This document shows positions 9,264 through 18,191 of a stretch of DNA of 64,000 nt, in pieces. This DNA comes from Halosolutus gelatinilyticus (GTDB lineage Archaea > Halobacteriota > Halobacteria > Halobacteriales > Natrialbaceae), in assembly GCF_023028105.1 (NCBI RefSeq), contig NZ_CP095491.1:2480001-2544000 (forward strand). The letters are read 5' to 3'. Below the pieces are notes generated by a model that had not been told where the DNA came from, ran no database searches, and worked only from the letters and a program-made list of their open reading frames with translations. The first letter of the stretch is position 1; each line of letters opens with the position of its first letter. The translations under genes and the position numbers were made by a program.

Positions 9264-9698
9264 ATGGCGACCGCAGAGCCGATCGCATCGCTGGCGGACG
9301 TTCCGGAGGAGTCGACGGTTTGCGTTCGCGTCGCGGACGAGACGGGCGACGAGCGGGAGGCGATCCTCGTCAGGACCCGCGGAGAAGACGACGGATCCGA
9401 CGAGGTCGCCTGCTGGTTGAACTACTGTCGGCACCTCACTCACATCAAACTGGACAAGGGTTCGGGGGCGCCGATGCGAGACGGGGAACTCGTCTGTGCG
9501 AACCACGGCGCCTACTTCGACTGCGAGTCCGGCGAGTGTACCTTCGGGCCGTGCGAGGGCGCGTATCTGACGGCGGTCGAGATCACCGTCGACGACGGCG
9601 ACGTGTACCTGACCGACGACGGCTACGAGTTCGTCGGCCCCGGTCCGATCGAGACGGACGAGATCGATCGGACGTCGACCTCGAACGTCGAATTCTAG
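9264..9698 (+). CDS. Rieske [2Fe-2S] protein
   Basis: This 144-residue soluble protein has a Rieske centre: C55-x-H57 in NYCRHLTH and C78-x2-H81 in VCANHGAYFD, with two further nearby cysteines (C87, C92) and another in FGPCEG. No transmembrane segment or oxygenase domain is present, so it resembles a small ferredoxin-type Rieske electron carrier. ATG 9264 is the first start with a sensible N-terminus; an upstream extension to 9129 is Arg-rich and overlaps the divergent promoter region. It ends tail-to-tail with the next gene, overlapping by four bases. Its electron partner is unknown. Confidence 0.85.
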   Translation: MATAEPIASLADVPEESTVCVRVADETGDEREAILVRTRGEDDGSDEVACWLNYCRHLTHIKLDKGSGAPMRDGELVCANHGAYFDCESGECTFGPCEGAYLTAVEITVDDGDVYLTDDGYEFVGPGPIETDEIDRTSTSNVEF

Positions 9699-10063
9699 AA
9701 GTCGCGAACGGCGGCGGGACGGACGAGGTCGCGCTCCTGGTCGTACGCGAGGAGCCCGGTGTCGACCAGCCTCGGGAGGTGGTCGTGGTACAGCGAGATG
9801 TAGACGTCGGCGACCTCTTCGGCGGAGAGGTCGGTCACGTTGCGCCCGGTTTCTCGAACGGCGACCTCTTCGGCGACGTCGGGGAGCGTCAGCTCCTCGC
9901 CGTAGGTCGCCATCACATCGAGCAACAGCCGGCGGCGCTGCTCGCCGAGGAGTGAGAACGCCTCGTCGACCGTGCCGGTCGAGACCTCGCGGCCGTCGAG
10001 CCAATCGAGGACCGCCAACACGAAATCGACACAGTCGGACTCGGGATGGGACGTGGCAGTCAT
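9695..10063 (-). CDS. DUF7344-type winged-helix transcriptional regulator
   Basis: A 122-residue protein with LLGEQRRRLLLDVMATYG, LTLPDVAEEVA and ISLYHDHLPRLVDTGLLAYD, the pattern of the haloarchaeal DUF7344 HTH domain (a winged helix ending with a 'leads to a single product line' hairpin). No ligand domain. ATG at 10061-10063 is chosen; an upstream extension to 10318 has no conserved features. It is likely a small DNA-binding repressor, perhaps of itself or the adjacent Rieske gene, with which it converges. The same domain type appears in the first gene of the window. Confidence 0.7.
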   Translation of the reverse strand: MTATSHPESDCVDFVLAVLDWLDGREVSTGTVDEAFSLLGEQRRRLLLDVMATYGEELTLPDVAEEVAVRETGRNVTDLSAEEVADVYISLYHDHLPRLVDTGLLAYDQERDLVRPAAVRDF

Positions 10064-10188
10064 TCGTATCCTCTGTGGACTCCCCGTGGACGAAGACGGC
10101 CGGATGCTGGAGACGAGACCGACACGACCGCCGATGGGACCGAGTCGCGGACGTCCGTCCGCTGGGGCTTCGTACCGAGTTCTCGCCT

Positions 10189-10209
10189 CGACGCTAAATA
10201 TTAGTGTCG
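10189..10209. promoter_or_regulatory. 21-bp AT-rich near-palindrome, candidate operator
   Basis: CGACGCTAA at the left pairs with TTAGTGTCG at the right around a short A/T centre, with one G-T mismatch. It lies between two minus-strand regulator genes (stop at 10264, start at 10063) in an otherwise GC-rich spacer. The centre could also serve as a TATA-like sequence for the downstream regulator, about 130 bases from its start. Function is inferred from symmetry only. Confidence 0.35.
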
Positions 10210-10263
10210 AATCCCGCTCAGACGGCCCCGCAGACCGCGGCGGATGGCCGTCGAGACCGACGG

Positions 10264-10554
10264 TCACTCGATCGTGAACGTCGGTTCGGTCACGGCCTCG
10301 CTTTTGCAGCCGGGACACCGGGAGGGCAGGTTCAGCAGGTCGTCGAAGTCGTCGAAGCCACAGTCCCGGCAGGTCGGCGGCGCCACGAGAAACCGTTCGT
10401 CCGATCGATCGAGCGAGCGCGAGATGTGCTCGACGTGGCCGAGTACCGCGTTCGGCGTCAGATCGAACTGCGCGGCCAGTTCGCTCGGCGTTGCCGGTTC
10501 GGCGCGGAGAGCGTCGGCGAGTCGCTGCCGGGTCGTTCGGTCGGCCTCTCGCAT
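10264..10554 (-). CDS. HTH regulator fused to a zinc ribbon (COG3357-like)
   Basis: A 96-residue protein with an N-terminal HTH (TRQRLADALRAEPATPSEL, then AAQFDLTPNAVLGHVEHI), a basic linker, and a C-terminal zinc ribbon CRDCGFDDFDDLLNLPSRC plus PGC. This HTH-Zn ribbon arrangement is a known archaeal family of predicted transcription regulators. ATG at 10554 is used because extension upstream adds only sequence antisense to the next gene's promoter. It is divergent from the nucleotidyltransferase at 10658, with about 100 bases between starts, so it might regulate that gene or itself. Confidence 0.78.
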   Translation of the reverse strand: MREADRTTRQRLADALRAEPATPSELAAQFDLTPNAVLGHVEHISRSLDRSDERFLVAPPTCRDCGFDDFDDLLNLPSRCPGCKSEAVTEPTFTIE

Positions 10555-10657
10555 ACGGAGCCGTTCCTCGCTGATGCGGTTAGCTCTTCGGCCTCTGCCC
10601 CGTCGGCGACGCGAAATTGAAAGAAGGGTAAGTGACTTACACCCCGCTGATGAATCG

Positions 10658-11635
10658 ATGAGCATGAAGGCCGTGGTCCTTGCCGGCGGATACGCGACGC
10701 GGATGTGGCCGATCACGAAACACCGACCCAAGATGTTCCTCCCGATCGGCGACTCGACCGTCGTCGATCGTATCTTCGCCGAGCTCGAAGCCGACGAGCG
10801 GATCGACGACGTGTACGTGAGCACGAACGAACGGTTCGCGAGCGACTTCGAGGCTCACCTCGCCGACAGCGAGTTCGAAAAGCCGAAACTGTCCGTCGAG
10901 GACACGAGCGAAGAGAACGAGAAGTTCGGCGTCGTCGGCGCGCTCGCCCAATTGATCGATCGAGAGAACGTCGACGACGAGCTGCTGGTGATCGCCGGCG
11001 ACAACCTGATCAGCTTCGCCATCTCCGACTTCCTCGACTACTTCGAGGCGACGGAGGCGCCGACGCTCGCCGCCTACGACGTCGGCTCCCGGGAGAAGGC
11101 GAGATCGTACGGCCTCGTCGATCTCGAGGGCGATCGGGTCGTCGACTTCCAGGAAAAGCCCGAGAACCCAAAGAGCACGCTGGTCTCGATCGCCTGTTAT
11201 GCCTTTCCACGGGAATCGCTCTCCCTGCTGCCGACCTACCTCGAGGAGGGCAACAATCCCGACGAACCCGGCTGGTTCGTCCAGTGGCTCCAGAACCGGG
11301 AGGCGACCTACGCCTACACGTTCGAGGGCGCCTGGTTCGACATCGGCACCCCCGAGAGCTACCTCGACGCCGTCGCGTGGCACCTGGACGGCGACTCGCT
11401 GATCGCCGAATCCGCGAGCCTCGAGGACGCGACGGTCGGCGACAACGTCCACGTGATGGCGGACGTCACCCTGGAGAACACGAACCTCGACCGCGCGGTG
11501 ATCTTCCCCGAGGCGACGGTCCGAAACGCCGACATTCGCCGTTCGATCATCGACGAGGGGACCTACCTGGAGGATCTGGACCTCGCGAGCGCACTCATCG
11601 GCGCACACACGACGATCACGAACGGCTCGCCCTGA
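10658..11635 (+). CDS. Sugar-phosphate nucleotidyltransferase with left-handed beta-helix
   Basis: A 325-residue enzyme. The N-terminal nucleotidyltransferase signature is VVLAGGYATRMWPITKHRPK followed by MFLPIGDSTVVDRI, with metal-binding Asp in VIAGDNLI and later GAWFDIGTPESY. Residues about 250-320 show hexapeptide-like repeats (ATVGDNVHVMADVTLENTNL and following) of a left-handed beta-helix. It should form an NDP-sugar from a sugar 1-phosphate and NTP for glycoconjugate synthesis; the exact sugar is not evident. No glycosylation genes are adjacent, although unrelated glycosyltransferase genes occur at 27.5 and 39.9 kb. ATG 10658 or 10664 are both possible starts. Confidence 0.87.
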   Translation: MSMKAVVLAGGYATRMWPITKHRPKMFLPIGDSTVVDRIFAELEADERIDDVYVSTNERFASDFEAHLADSEFEKPKLSVEDTSEENEKFGVVGALAQLIDRENVDDELLVIAGDNLISFAISDFLDYFEATEAPTLAAYDVGSREKARSYGLVDLEGDRVVDFQEKPENPKSTLVSIACYAFPRESLSLLPTYLEEGNNPDEPGWFVQWLQNREATYAYTFEGAWFDIGTPESYLDAVAWHLDGDSLIAESASLEDATVGDNVHVMADVTLENTNLDRAVIFPEATVRNADIRRSIIDEGTYLEDLDLASALIGAHTTITNGSP

Positions 11636-11833
11636 ATTCGAACGGCTCGCTCTGAACCGGAAACGGCCTCGCCTCGGCGGACGGCCCGGTCGAGACGCCG
11701 ATAGCTCGCCTCGAGACGCCGACGGCAATCGGCGGCCGCGCTCCGATCGATCCGGGCCGCGATCGGTCCCGACGCGGAACCGGTCAATACAGTTTTTAGT
11801 CTCCCGTGAGATGTGCCGACGAGTACCAACGAC

Positions 11834-12559
11834 ATGACCACCGTTCAGGCGGTCCTCGACGAGTACGGGGACGGGACGCCGGTCCGATCGCTGGCCGCCG
11901 CGTATCGATCGTTCGAGCGCTGGACGGGCGACGAGCCGGTGTTGCTGGTCGCGGAGGCCGCCGCGTCGACGACCGGTCAGCGATTCGTCGGCGGCGTCAA
12001 GCCGGCCGTCGAGCGCTTCCGGGAGGCGTTCGTCGCCGCGGACCGCGCGCCGTCGTTCGCCGATCTCGCCGCGCTCGATGTCGACGACGACGCGCTCGTC
12101 GCCGCGCTCGGCGCCCAGCGAAAGCGGGGCGTCCTGCTGGAGATCGCCGCCGTCCTCGCCGACCGGCCCGAGTCCGACGACCTCGACGCGCTGCGAGCCT
12201 GGGCGGCCGAGGCCGATCAGTACCGCTACGAGGCGGATCCGATCGGCTCGATCTCCGGCGTCGGGCCCGCGAGCTTCCAGTACCTCAGACAGCTGGCCGG
12301 CGTCGAGGCCGTCTGCCCGTCACCGGCCGTGCGAGCCTTTCTCGACCTCCTCGCGGCGGACCTCGAATCCGCGCCGCGTCCCGCGACGGCGCTCGACGCG
12401 GCGGTGCTTGACGCGACGCCGCTGCGAACGATCGCCGCCTGCGAGTGGCTCTCCCTCCGGACGACGTACACCCCGCTGGAGGTCGATCGGCTCGCTTGGT
12501 GGACGTGCACCGACCCGGACGACCGCGAGGCGGTACTCGCGGCCAGCGGGCTCGCCTGA
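11834..12559 (+). CDS. Conserved haloarchaeal protein with an HhH-like motif
   Basis: I do not recognise the family. The 241-residue product is mostly helical. Around residues 140-155 SISGVGPASFQYLRQLAGV resembles a helix-hairpin-helix (GVGxxSFxYL), as in DNA glycosylase or repair proteins. WTGDEP and WWTCTDP are unusual Trp-rich segments. ATG 11834 is preferred to a GTG at 11813; a TATA-like TTTTTAGT lies about 35 bases upstream. It converges with the DUF892 gene 13 bases downstream. A DNA-binding role is possible, but no catalytic residues are evident. Confidence 0.6.
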   Translation: MTTVQAVLDEYGDGTPVRSLAAAYRSFERWTGDEPVLLVAEAAASTTGQRFVGGVKPAVERFREAFVAADRAPSFADLAALDVDDDALVAALGAQRKRGVLLEIAAVLADRPESDDLDALRAWAAEADQYRYEADPIGSISGVGPASFQYLRQLAGVEAVCPSPAVRAFLDLLAADLESAPRPATALDAAVLDATPLRTIAACEWLSLRTTYTPLEVDRLAWWTCTDPDDREAVLAASGLA

Positions 12560-12572
12560 GCCGGCGTCGCCG

Positions 12573-13046
12573 CTAGATCACCGTCAGTTCCGTCGCCCGT
12601 TCGAGCCCGGTCTCCATCTCCGTCTTCGTCGTCTCCAGTTGCTCGATCACCTCGTTCGGGAGCTCCATCCGATCGGCGAGTTCGAGCAGCGTCTCGACTT
12701 TCGTGATCTCGAGGCGTTCGATCGCCCGCCCGAGTTCCGTCTCCACGAGGTCGCCGAGCACCGGATCGTCGATGTCGGCGACGAGCGCGTCGCGTTCCGT
12801 CCGAAGGCCGTCGAGCGCCGCATTCTCGATCGTCCCGGGTTCGATCTCGGCCTCGATCGCGTCGAACAGCGTCTCGAGGCGTCCGATCTGATCAGTCGTG
12901 GTCTCGCCGTGTCCGAGGTAGAACTCCTCGACTTCTTCGCCGGTCGCGGACTCGGCCAACTCGGCCTGCAACTCCTCGAGTTCGCGTTCGATGTGGTAGA
13001 GGTCCCGAAGCTCCCGGATGAACAGGTCGCGATCGTGGTCGATCAT
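12573..13046 (-). CDS. DUF892 (YciE/YciF-like) four-helix protein
   Basis: A 157-residue helical protein opening with FIRELRDLYHIERELEELQ, as in DUF892, a ferritin-like four-helix bundle family linked to stress response in bacteria. Carboxylates and His recur at the spacing expected for a di-metal site (E in IERE, E/H in FYLGHGETT, E in RLEITKVE), though I cannot confirm coordination. ATG at 13046 is the likely start; the longer frame begins with TTG at 13076. Probable cytosolic stress protein. Confidence 0.72.
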   Translation of the reverse strand: MIDHDRDLFIRELRDLYHIERELEELQAELAESATGEEVEEFYLGHGETTTDQIGRLETLFDAIEAEIEPGTIENAALDGLRTERDALVADIDDPVLGDLVETELGRAIERLEITKVETLLELADRMELPNEVIEQLETTKTEMETGLERATELTVI

Positions 13047-13141
13047 CCCGTCGGTGGTGTCACCGACGATCCGCAAAGAGGTTCACCCGTCGTGTGAAAC
13101 CCGTCGGGGTCGATCAAGCGACGGACTCGACCGCGATCCGG

Positions 13142-13867
13142 CTACGCCAACTGCGCGTCCGTAATGCGGATCGTCCCGCGGGTCCCCTCCCATCCGGGTT
13201 CGTACTCCAATTCGATCGCCCGGTCCATGTGCGGTCCGTCCACCACCAGGGTTTCGAACTCCCCGCCCTCCCCGAGGATGTGGACCCCGTACTCCTCGTT
13301 GAGCCGCTCGAGGTCGGCGATCGCCTCGCGATCGAGCGATCGACCGAGCCAGGACTCGTCGAGGCCGCGGGCCGCGACCCTGATGATTTGTATCTCGAAG
13401 CCCGCGTCGAGCATGGCGTCGGCGAGGGTCCGAGGATCTTCCCGCCACAGCGGCGCGAACAGGTCGCAGCCGAGCCGATCGCACATGCCTTCGATCCGGC
13501 TCGTCTGGTACTTGCTCTCGATGGCACCAGCGGTGACGCCGGCGATGCCACCCTCAAGGTCGTCGTCCAACTTCCGGAGCGCGGCTTCGAGCGGTTCGAG
13601 TTCGACGTCGCCCTGCGCGCCGGCGTCGACCGCGGACTCGGCGTCGAAATCGTCCGGTTCGACGTCGACCAGCGGAATGCCGACGCTCTCGGCCGCCAGC
13701 GACGCCAGTTCCGTCGCCGGGACGTGGTACATGTACGAGTCGCCGGTCGGGTGGACCGTGACCAGTCGTCGCACGTCTAGTCCGCGCTCGAGCGCCCGAT
13801 AGAGCGCCCACGAGGAGTCCTTGCCGCCGGAGAAGAGGCTGATCCACGCGCCGTCCGTCTCGCTCAT
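13142..13867 (-). CDS. dph6: Diphthine-ammonia ligase (Dph6)
   Basis: It performs the last step of diphthamide formation on elongation factor 2, joining ammonia to diphthine with ATP. The 241-residue protein has the PP-loop ATP pyrophosphatase signature ISLFSGGKDSSWALYRAL near the N-terminus and the Dph6-type GEGGEFETLVVDGP motif near residue 200. Length is normal for archaeal Dph6, which lacks the eukaryotic C-terminal extension. The minus-strand neighbours DUF373 and SppA are upstream on the same strand but separated, so operon membership is uncertain. Confidence 0.92.
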   Translation of the reverse strand: MSETDGAWISLFSGGKDSSWALYRALERGLDVRRLVTVHPTGDSYMYHVPATELASLAAESVGIPLVDVEPDDFDAESAVDAGAQGDVELEPLEAALRKLDDDLEGGIAGVTAGAIESKYQTSRIEGMCDRLGCDLFAPLWREDPRTLADAMLDAGFEIQIIRVAARGLDESWLGRSLDREAIADLERLNEEYGVHILGEGGEFETLVVDGPHMDRAIELEYEPGWEGTRGTIRITDAQLA

Positions 13868-13920
13868 GCTAGGGGCTTGGCGTACGCCCCTAAAGGGCTG
13901 CCGAGTCGTCGACGAACCGG

Positions 13921-15267
13921 TTATTCGGATCGATAGACGTCGGTTTCTCCGTCGGGTTTCGACTCGGAGCGATCGTCGTCCGGCCGATCGTCCGCCTGCG
14001 ATCGATCGGCCTCGTACTCCGCTTCGGAGTCGGGATATGATGCGGGTGAGACGTCTCCGGGAGCGGCCGCGTCGTCGGTCTGCGGCCCGCCGTCGGTGAG
14101 TTCGGATTCGGCGGCTCCACCGTCGACGCGCTCACCGCGGTCGCCGCGCTCGACGGTTCGGCTGAAGTGCGAGGCGACGAGCGTGCCGACGAGGCTCACG
14201 ACGATCGCGGTGACGACGTACAGCGCCAGCCGCTCGCCGGCCGCCATGGCGAACCTGTCGACGGTGAGTCGCCCGAATTCGACGTGCGGGACGACGATCG
14301 GACCAATCACGTCCTGCTGTTCGAGGAAGTACGCGGAAAAGCCCCGGATCACCAGTCCGACGGCGACGACGATGAACGGCAGATTGAGGTACGATCGCCT
14401 GACCGGCTCCTCGTCGATGAGTTCGTCGAGGAGCCGGCCGGCGCTGGCGGTGAGGGCGGCCATCGCGAGCCACGGCACGCTGTCGAAGGCGAACCACATC
14501 GCGGGGATCAGGACGCCTTGCGGGTCGTCGAGCCCCGACGCGCCGAGGGCGCCGGCGAACACCCCGACCAGCGTCAGGCCGGCGGCGACGACGTAGGTGA
14601 CCACCGAGACCTGCCCGGAGTACAGCGACTCGCGCACCTGGTGGGCGACGCCGGTCATGATCTCGTCGACGCTGAAGCCCTTGTAGAGCAGGAAGAGCCC
14701 GATGACGGTGGTGATTGCGGCCGCCCCTTCCGCGGCGCTGAACCGCATCGCAAGGAGCGGAAACACGAGCAGCGTCAGCCCCAGGGGAACGAGCACCGTC
14801 TGGCGAAGCTCCTCGTCGGCGAGGAACTGCTTGAGCAGATAGTAGGTCGACTCGATGTCGCGGGCTTGCCGGACGACCACCCGATCGACCGAGTCCACCT
14901 GCACGCGGCTCTCGACGATCGGCACGAGTCGCTCGTCCTCCGCGCTGTCGATCACGACGACCGCGGAGCCGGGGTCGTGCTCCACCATGAGATCGTCGAG
15001 CTGGCGCGCGACTGCCCGATCGGCGGAGACCATCGACTCTCGGTCCCCCGAGACGACGGCGACGACGACGTCCTCGTTTTCGTCGCGAAGGTCCTGGGCA
15101 ACGCGCAGCGTCTCCAGTAAGGCGTTGACGCCCGAATCTTCGGGATCCGCGAGGCCGACGTCGGTCACGAGCGCGCGAACTGCCTCCCAGCCGACGACGG
15201 GCGATCGGAGGCCGGTCTTTCGCCCCACGTCGTCGGTCCGATCGAGACAGACGACCAGCGTTGTCAC
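13921..15267 (-). CDS. DUF373 archaeal membrane protein
   Basis: A 448-residue archaeal-specific protein. Residues 1-130 form a soluble Rossmann-like domain (TLVVCLDRTDDVGRKTG, VVAVVSGD, VVVIDSAEDE). Residues about 150-390 contain six or seven hydrophobic segments (VLVPLGLTLLVFPLLAMRF and others). The C-terminus is a polar acidic tail of about 60 residues. DUF373 has no established function; the N-terminal strand-helix pattern suggests nucleotide or metabolite binding coupled to the membrane. SppA is 65 bases upstream on the same strand. Confidence 0.88.
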   Translation of the reverse strand: MTTLVVCLDRTDDVGRKTGLRSPVVGWEAVRALVTDVGLADPEDSGVNALLETLRVAQDLRDENEDVVVAVVSGDRESMVSADRAVARQLDDLMVEHDPGSAVVVIDSAEDERLVPIVESRVQVDSVDRVVVRQARDIESTYYLLKQFLADEELRQTVLVPLGLTLLVFPLLAMRFSAAEGAAAITTVIGLFLLYKGFSVDEIMTGVAHQVRESLYSGQVSVVTYVVAAGLTLVGVFAGALGASGLDDPQGVLIPAMWFAFDSVPWLAMAALTASAGRLLDELIDEEPVRRSYLNLPFIVVAVGLVIRGFSAYFLEQQDVIGPIVVPHVEFGRLTVDRFAMAAGERLALYVVTAIVVSLVGTLVASHFSRTVERGDRGERVDGGAAESELTDGGPQTDDAAAPGDVSPASYPDSEAEYEADRSQADDRPDDDRSESKPDGETDVYRSE

Positions 15268-15332
15268 GATAGCCGTTGCATTCCGGGCGACGATAAAACC
15301 ACTTACTCGTTCACGGCGGCTCGAGCGCCAGT

Positions 15333-16349
15333 TCAGCTCCGCAGCCGAAATCCGGAATCGCGCCCCTCGCCGAACCAGACGCCGGCGATTCCTGCGCCGA
15401 AGGCGTAGGCGATCGATCGAGCCCCCGCGCCGACGCGAGCCATCAGCGGCCGTTCGGGCTCGAACTCCTCGACGGTGACCTCGTCGGTGTCCAGCCGATC
15501 GGCGAGTTTGGTCTCGATCTCGCGGCGGGTACCGAGGTGATCGACGAGGCCGAGTTCGTACGCGTCGTCGCCGAGGTAGATCCGGGCCTCGGTATCGCGG
15601 ACGAATTCCGGGTCGAGGTCGCGTCCGTCGCTGACCCGCTCGACGAACGTCTCGTAGTAGTCGTCGATTAGCCCCTGGAGGTACGCGCGCTCGTCCTCTT
15701 CGAGTTCCTTCAGCGGGGTGCCGGCGTCCTTGTACTCGCCCGCGGCGAACCGCTCATAGGAGAGTCCCACCTTGTCGGCGAAATCGCTCGCGTTCACCCG
15801 CGAGCCGATGACGCCGATCGAGCCGACGATGCTTCCGTCGCGGGCCCAGAGCTCGTCGCAGCCGCTGGCGATCCAGTACCCGCCGCTGGCGCAGACGTCG
15901 TTCGTGTACGCGATCGTCGGCCCGTCGAAGCGTTCGGCGGCGAGGCGGATGTCGTCGCTGGGGACGACCTCGCCGCCCGGCGTGTTGAGCTTCAGCAACA
16001 GCGCCCGCGCGTTGCCGTCCTCGTTCGCCCGGTCGATCTGTTCGACGACGTCGTCGGCCGGCGTCGCCCGCGGGCTCGACGGCAGCGGCCCGCCGCCGCC
16101 GTCGCGCGTGATCGGCCCCTCGACGGCCACTTCAGCGACGTCGTACCCCGGAAACACCGAGTCGGCGATCGAACTCGAAAACCGGAGCCCGACTGCGACG
16201 ACGGCGAGCGCGGCGAGGACGCCGAGCAGATCCGCCAGCGTCTCCGGGAAGAGGACGAACAGGCCGACACCGATGGCGGCGAACGCTGCGGCGCCGACGA
16301 GCACGATCGCCAGCCGGCCGATTCCTTCGCTACTGACCACGGGAGACAC
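15333..16349 (-). CDS. sppA: Signal peptide peptidase SppA (S49 serine protease)
   Basis: It degrades cleaved signal peptides at the membrane using a Ser-Lys dyad. The 338-residue protein begins with two hydrophobic segments (LAIVLVGAAAFAAIGVGLFV and LLGVLAALAVVAVGL). Conserved S49 features follow: LLLKLNTPGGEVVPSDDI, ASGGYWIASGCDELWA, then SIVGSIGVIG with the nucleophile Ser and AAGEYKDAGTPLKE with the general-base Lys. The PLMARVGAGA end segment may be an amphipathic or weak membrane anchor. The start is GTG/ATG-ambiguous; I kept the longest consistent frame. Confidence 0.9.
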   Translation of the reverse strand: MSPVVSSEGIGRLAIVLVGAAAFAAIGVGLFVLFPETLADLLGVLAALAVVAVGLRFSSSIADSVFPGYDVAEVAVEGPITRDGGGGPLPSSPRATPADDVVEQIDRANEDGNARALLLKLNTPGGEVVPSDDIRLAAERFDGPTIAYTNDVCASGGYWIASGCDELWARDGSIVGSIGVIGSRVNASDFADKVGLSYERFAAGEYKDAGTPLKELEEDERAYLQGLIDDYYETFVERVSDGRDLDPEFVRDTEARIYLGDDAYELGLVDHLGTRREIETKLADRLDTDEVTVEEFEPERPLMARVGAGARSIAYAFGAGIAGVWFGEGRDSGFRLRS

Positions 16350-16438
16350 CTCGAGTCATACCCGTGGCTGGGGGTGCGTTCCTCCTAAGTGTTGACGGTC
16401 CGAGAGCCGGGCGGCGATCGACGCGGCCGGTCGATCGG

Positions 16439-17764
16439 CTACTGTGACGCGTCGACATCGATATCGGCGGGATCTCGCCCGCCGTCGATCGAGTCTGTTT
16501 CGGCCCCCGTCCCCGCTTCCGGCCCTGTCGCGCCCTCCGTTCGGGCGCCGGCCAGCCGAGGGCGGACGTACTTCGTCCACCATTCGCCGGCGACGTTCGC
16601 GCCGTCCCGGACGAACGGGAGCGGATCGTCGGCGACGGCGTAGTCGAACCGCGGTTCGCGAACGAGCGACCCGAGAACGTCCCGGAGCGCGCCCGCGAGC
16701 GGCGGCCGCTCGACGAGGGGGTAGTCGTCGGTGACGACGCTCGCGAGGTAGCTCACCTCGCCGCGGAGCAGGTGACCGCCGACGCCGACATCGTAGGTCG
16801 GGCCGGGCTCGATCGGGTCGCCGCTCGCCATCCGCCAGTAGTAGTACGGGAAGTCGGCGCCGACGCGGACGGAAAACGGGAGCGACGACCAGAACCGGGG
16901 GTTGATCTCCATCAGTTTGAACACGCCGCTGTCGGGATCGCGCAGGAACTCCACCATCGCGAGGCCGTGCCAGTCGAGTTCGTCGAGCAGCGATCGGCCG
17001 GCGTCCTCCAGGTCCTGATCGTAGACGGACTCCCGGTACGCGCTCGGCCCGCCGGCGTACGTCCAGCCGCGGCGCTGGCAGTGCTGGAACGTGGCGACTG
17101 GCTCGCCCTCGTCGTAGAGCGCGAAGAACCCGTACTCCCGCGAGTCCGGTACCCGTTCCTGTACGAGCGGCACGTGGCCGTACCGATTGATCCAGTCCGC
17201 GACGTCGGGTTCGACGCCGGGCGTCCGATACGTCGTCGATCCGATATCGCCCCCGTCGACCTCCGGCCCGAGGTACGCCGGCGCGGCGACGGTGTACCGC
17301 GGTTTGACGATCGTCTCGCGGTCCCAGTCGTCCCACGCGTCCATCGGCGCGGTCTCGGGAATCGCGACGCCGGCCGTCTCGGCCGCGTCGAAGAGTTCGA
17401 CCCGATCCTGGACCCGGCGAAGGCGATCGAACGTCGGCCACGGCGTCGCGACCGAGTCGGCGAAGGCCTCCCTGTTCGCCGACAGAACGTAGACGTCCTC
17501 CTCTCGAACGGGAACGATCGTCCGGACGTCGGCCCGCTCGGCGATCGAGAGCAGCGCCTCGCCGTACGCGGTCAACCCGGTTCGAGGATCCGGAACCCGG
17601 ACGAACTCGTCGCAGTATCTGGAGGCGGCCGACGGGGTCGTCGGCCGCTCGGAGCCGACGATCGTCCGGACGCCGCGCGGACGCAGCGAGCGCAGACAGG
17701 CCGCGGTGCTCGGGGCGTCGATCCCGGGCACGAACACGCCCGCGTCGTCCTGCTGTCGGTGCAT
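16439..17764 (-). CDS. ATP-grasp carboxylate-amine ligase
   Basis: A 441-residue ATP-grasp enzyme. After a preATP-grasp domain (VFVPGIDAPSTAACLRSLR) the ATP-grasp fold follows with ETIVKPRY, LVQERVPDSREYGFFALYD, GLAMVEFLRDPDSGVFKLME and INPRFWSSLPFSV, the last holding the metal-binding Glu/Asn. Haloarchaeal proteins of this type are annotated as carboxylate-amine ligases; the substrate is unknown. The ligand-proximal VEFLRD...MEINPRFW motif is intact, so it should be active. The acidic C-terminal tail (about residues 410-441) is low-complexity. Confidence 0.85.
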   Translation of the reverse strand: MHRQQDDAGVFVPGIDAPSTAACLRSLRPRGVRTIVGSERPTTPSAASRYCDEFVRVPDPRTGLTAYGEALLSIAERADVRTIVPVREEDVYVLSANREAFADSVATPWPTFDRLRRVQDRVELFDAAETAGVAIPETAPMDAWDDWDRETIVKPRYTVAAPAYLGPEVDGGDIGSTTYRTPGVEPDVADWINRYGHVPLVQERVPDSREYGFFALYDEGEPVATFQHCQRRGWTYAGGPSAYRESVYDQDLEDAGRSLLDELDWHGLAMVEFLRDPDSGVFKLMEINPRFWSSLPFSVRVGADFPYYYWRMASGDPIEPGPTYDVGVGGHLLRGEVSYLASVVTDDYPLVERPPLAGALRDVLGSLVREPRFDYAVADDPLPFVRDGANVAGEWWTKYVRPRLAGARTEGATGPEAGTGAETDSIDGGRDPADIDVDASQ

Positions 17765-18191
17765 GGTCCACCCAAGCGGGGCCGCGGTAATTATTATGGC
17801 CGGGATACTGCCCGCTCGCCGATCGAAGGACGCTCGCGATCCCGCGAGGGCGGCGTAAGCGGGGCCTACTCGCCGCGGAGGGGGACGGATTCGGTATCGA
17901 GTCGAGACCTCGCCTGTCGATCGCTCACCGTCGCCTCGGCCCGGAACTCCGGTCGGCGCTCGCGGCTTCCCGCCTACACCGCCGTAGGCAGCCGCTACGA
18001 TCGCGACTCGCCGGCGCCGACCCGCGAGATGCTCCTGCCGGTAGACGGATCGTCGCCGCGCGGTGACGGCCGCAGCTACCAGTCTCGAATCGAAAGCGGA
18101 ACCGAGCTGCGGACGGCTGGGGAATCGAGTGCGGACCGCCGTCGCTCACGACGGTCGAGAAAACCGCAAAGACACAGGTGGACGAATCGAC
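17765..18191. other. 427-bp intergenic region without a convincing gene
   Basis: Between the start of the ATP-grasp gene and the stop of the coiled-coil gene. It holds small palindromes (CTCGCGATCCCGCGAG near 17832 and GCCTACACCGCCGTAGGC near 17971) but no frame with conserved features; the 74-residue frame on the minus strand looks random. The left part should contain the ATP-grasp promoter; I see no strong TATA-like sequence there. Confidence 0.5.

Noticed and set aside
13890-14135. Small frame with Thr/Pro/Arg-rich product at the DUF373 3' end
   Set aside because: It is the shadow of the acidic C-terminal tail of the DUF373 protein in another frame.
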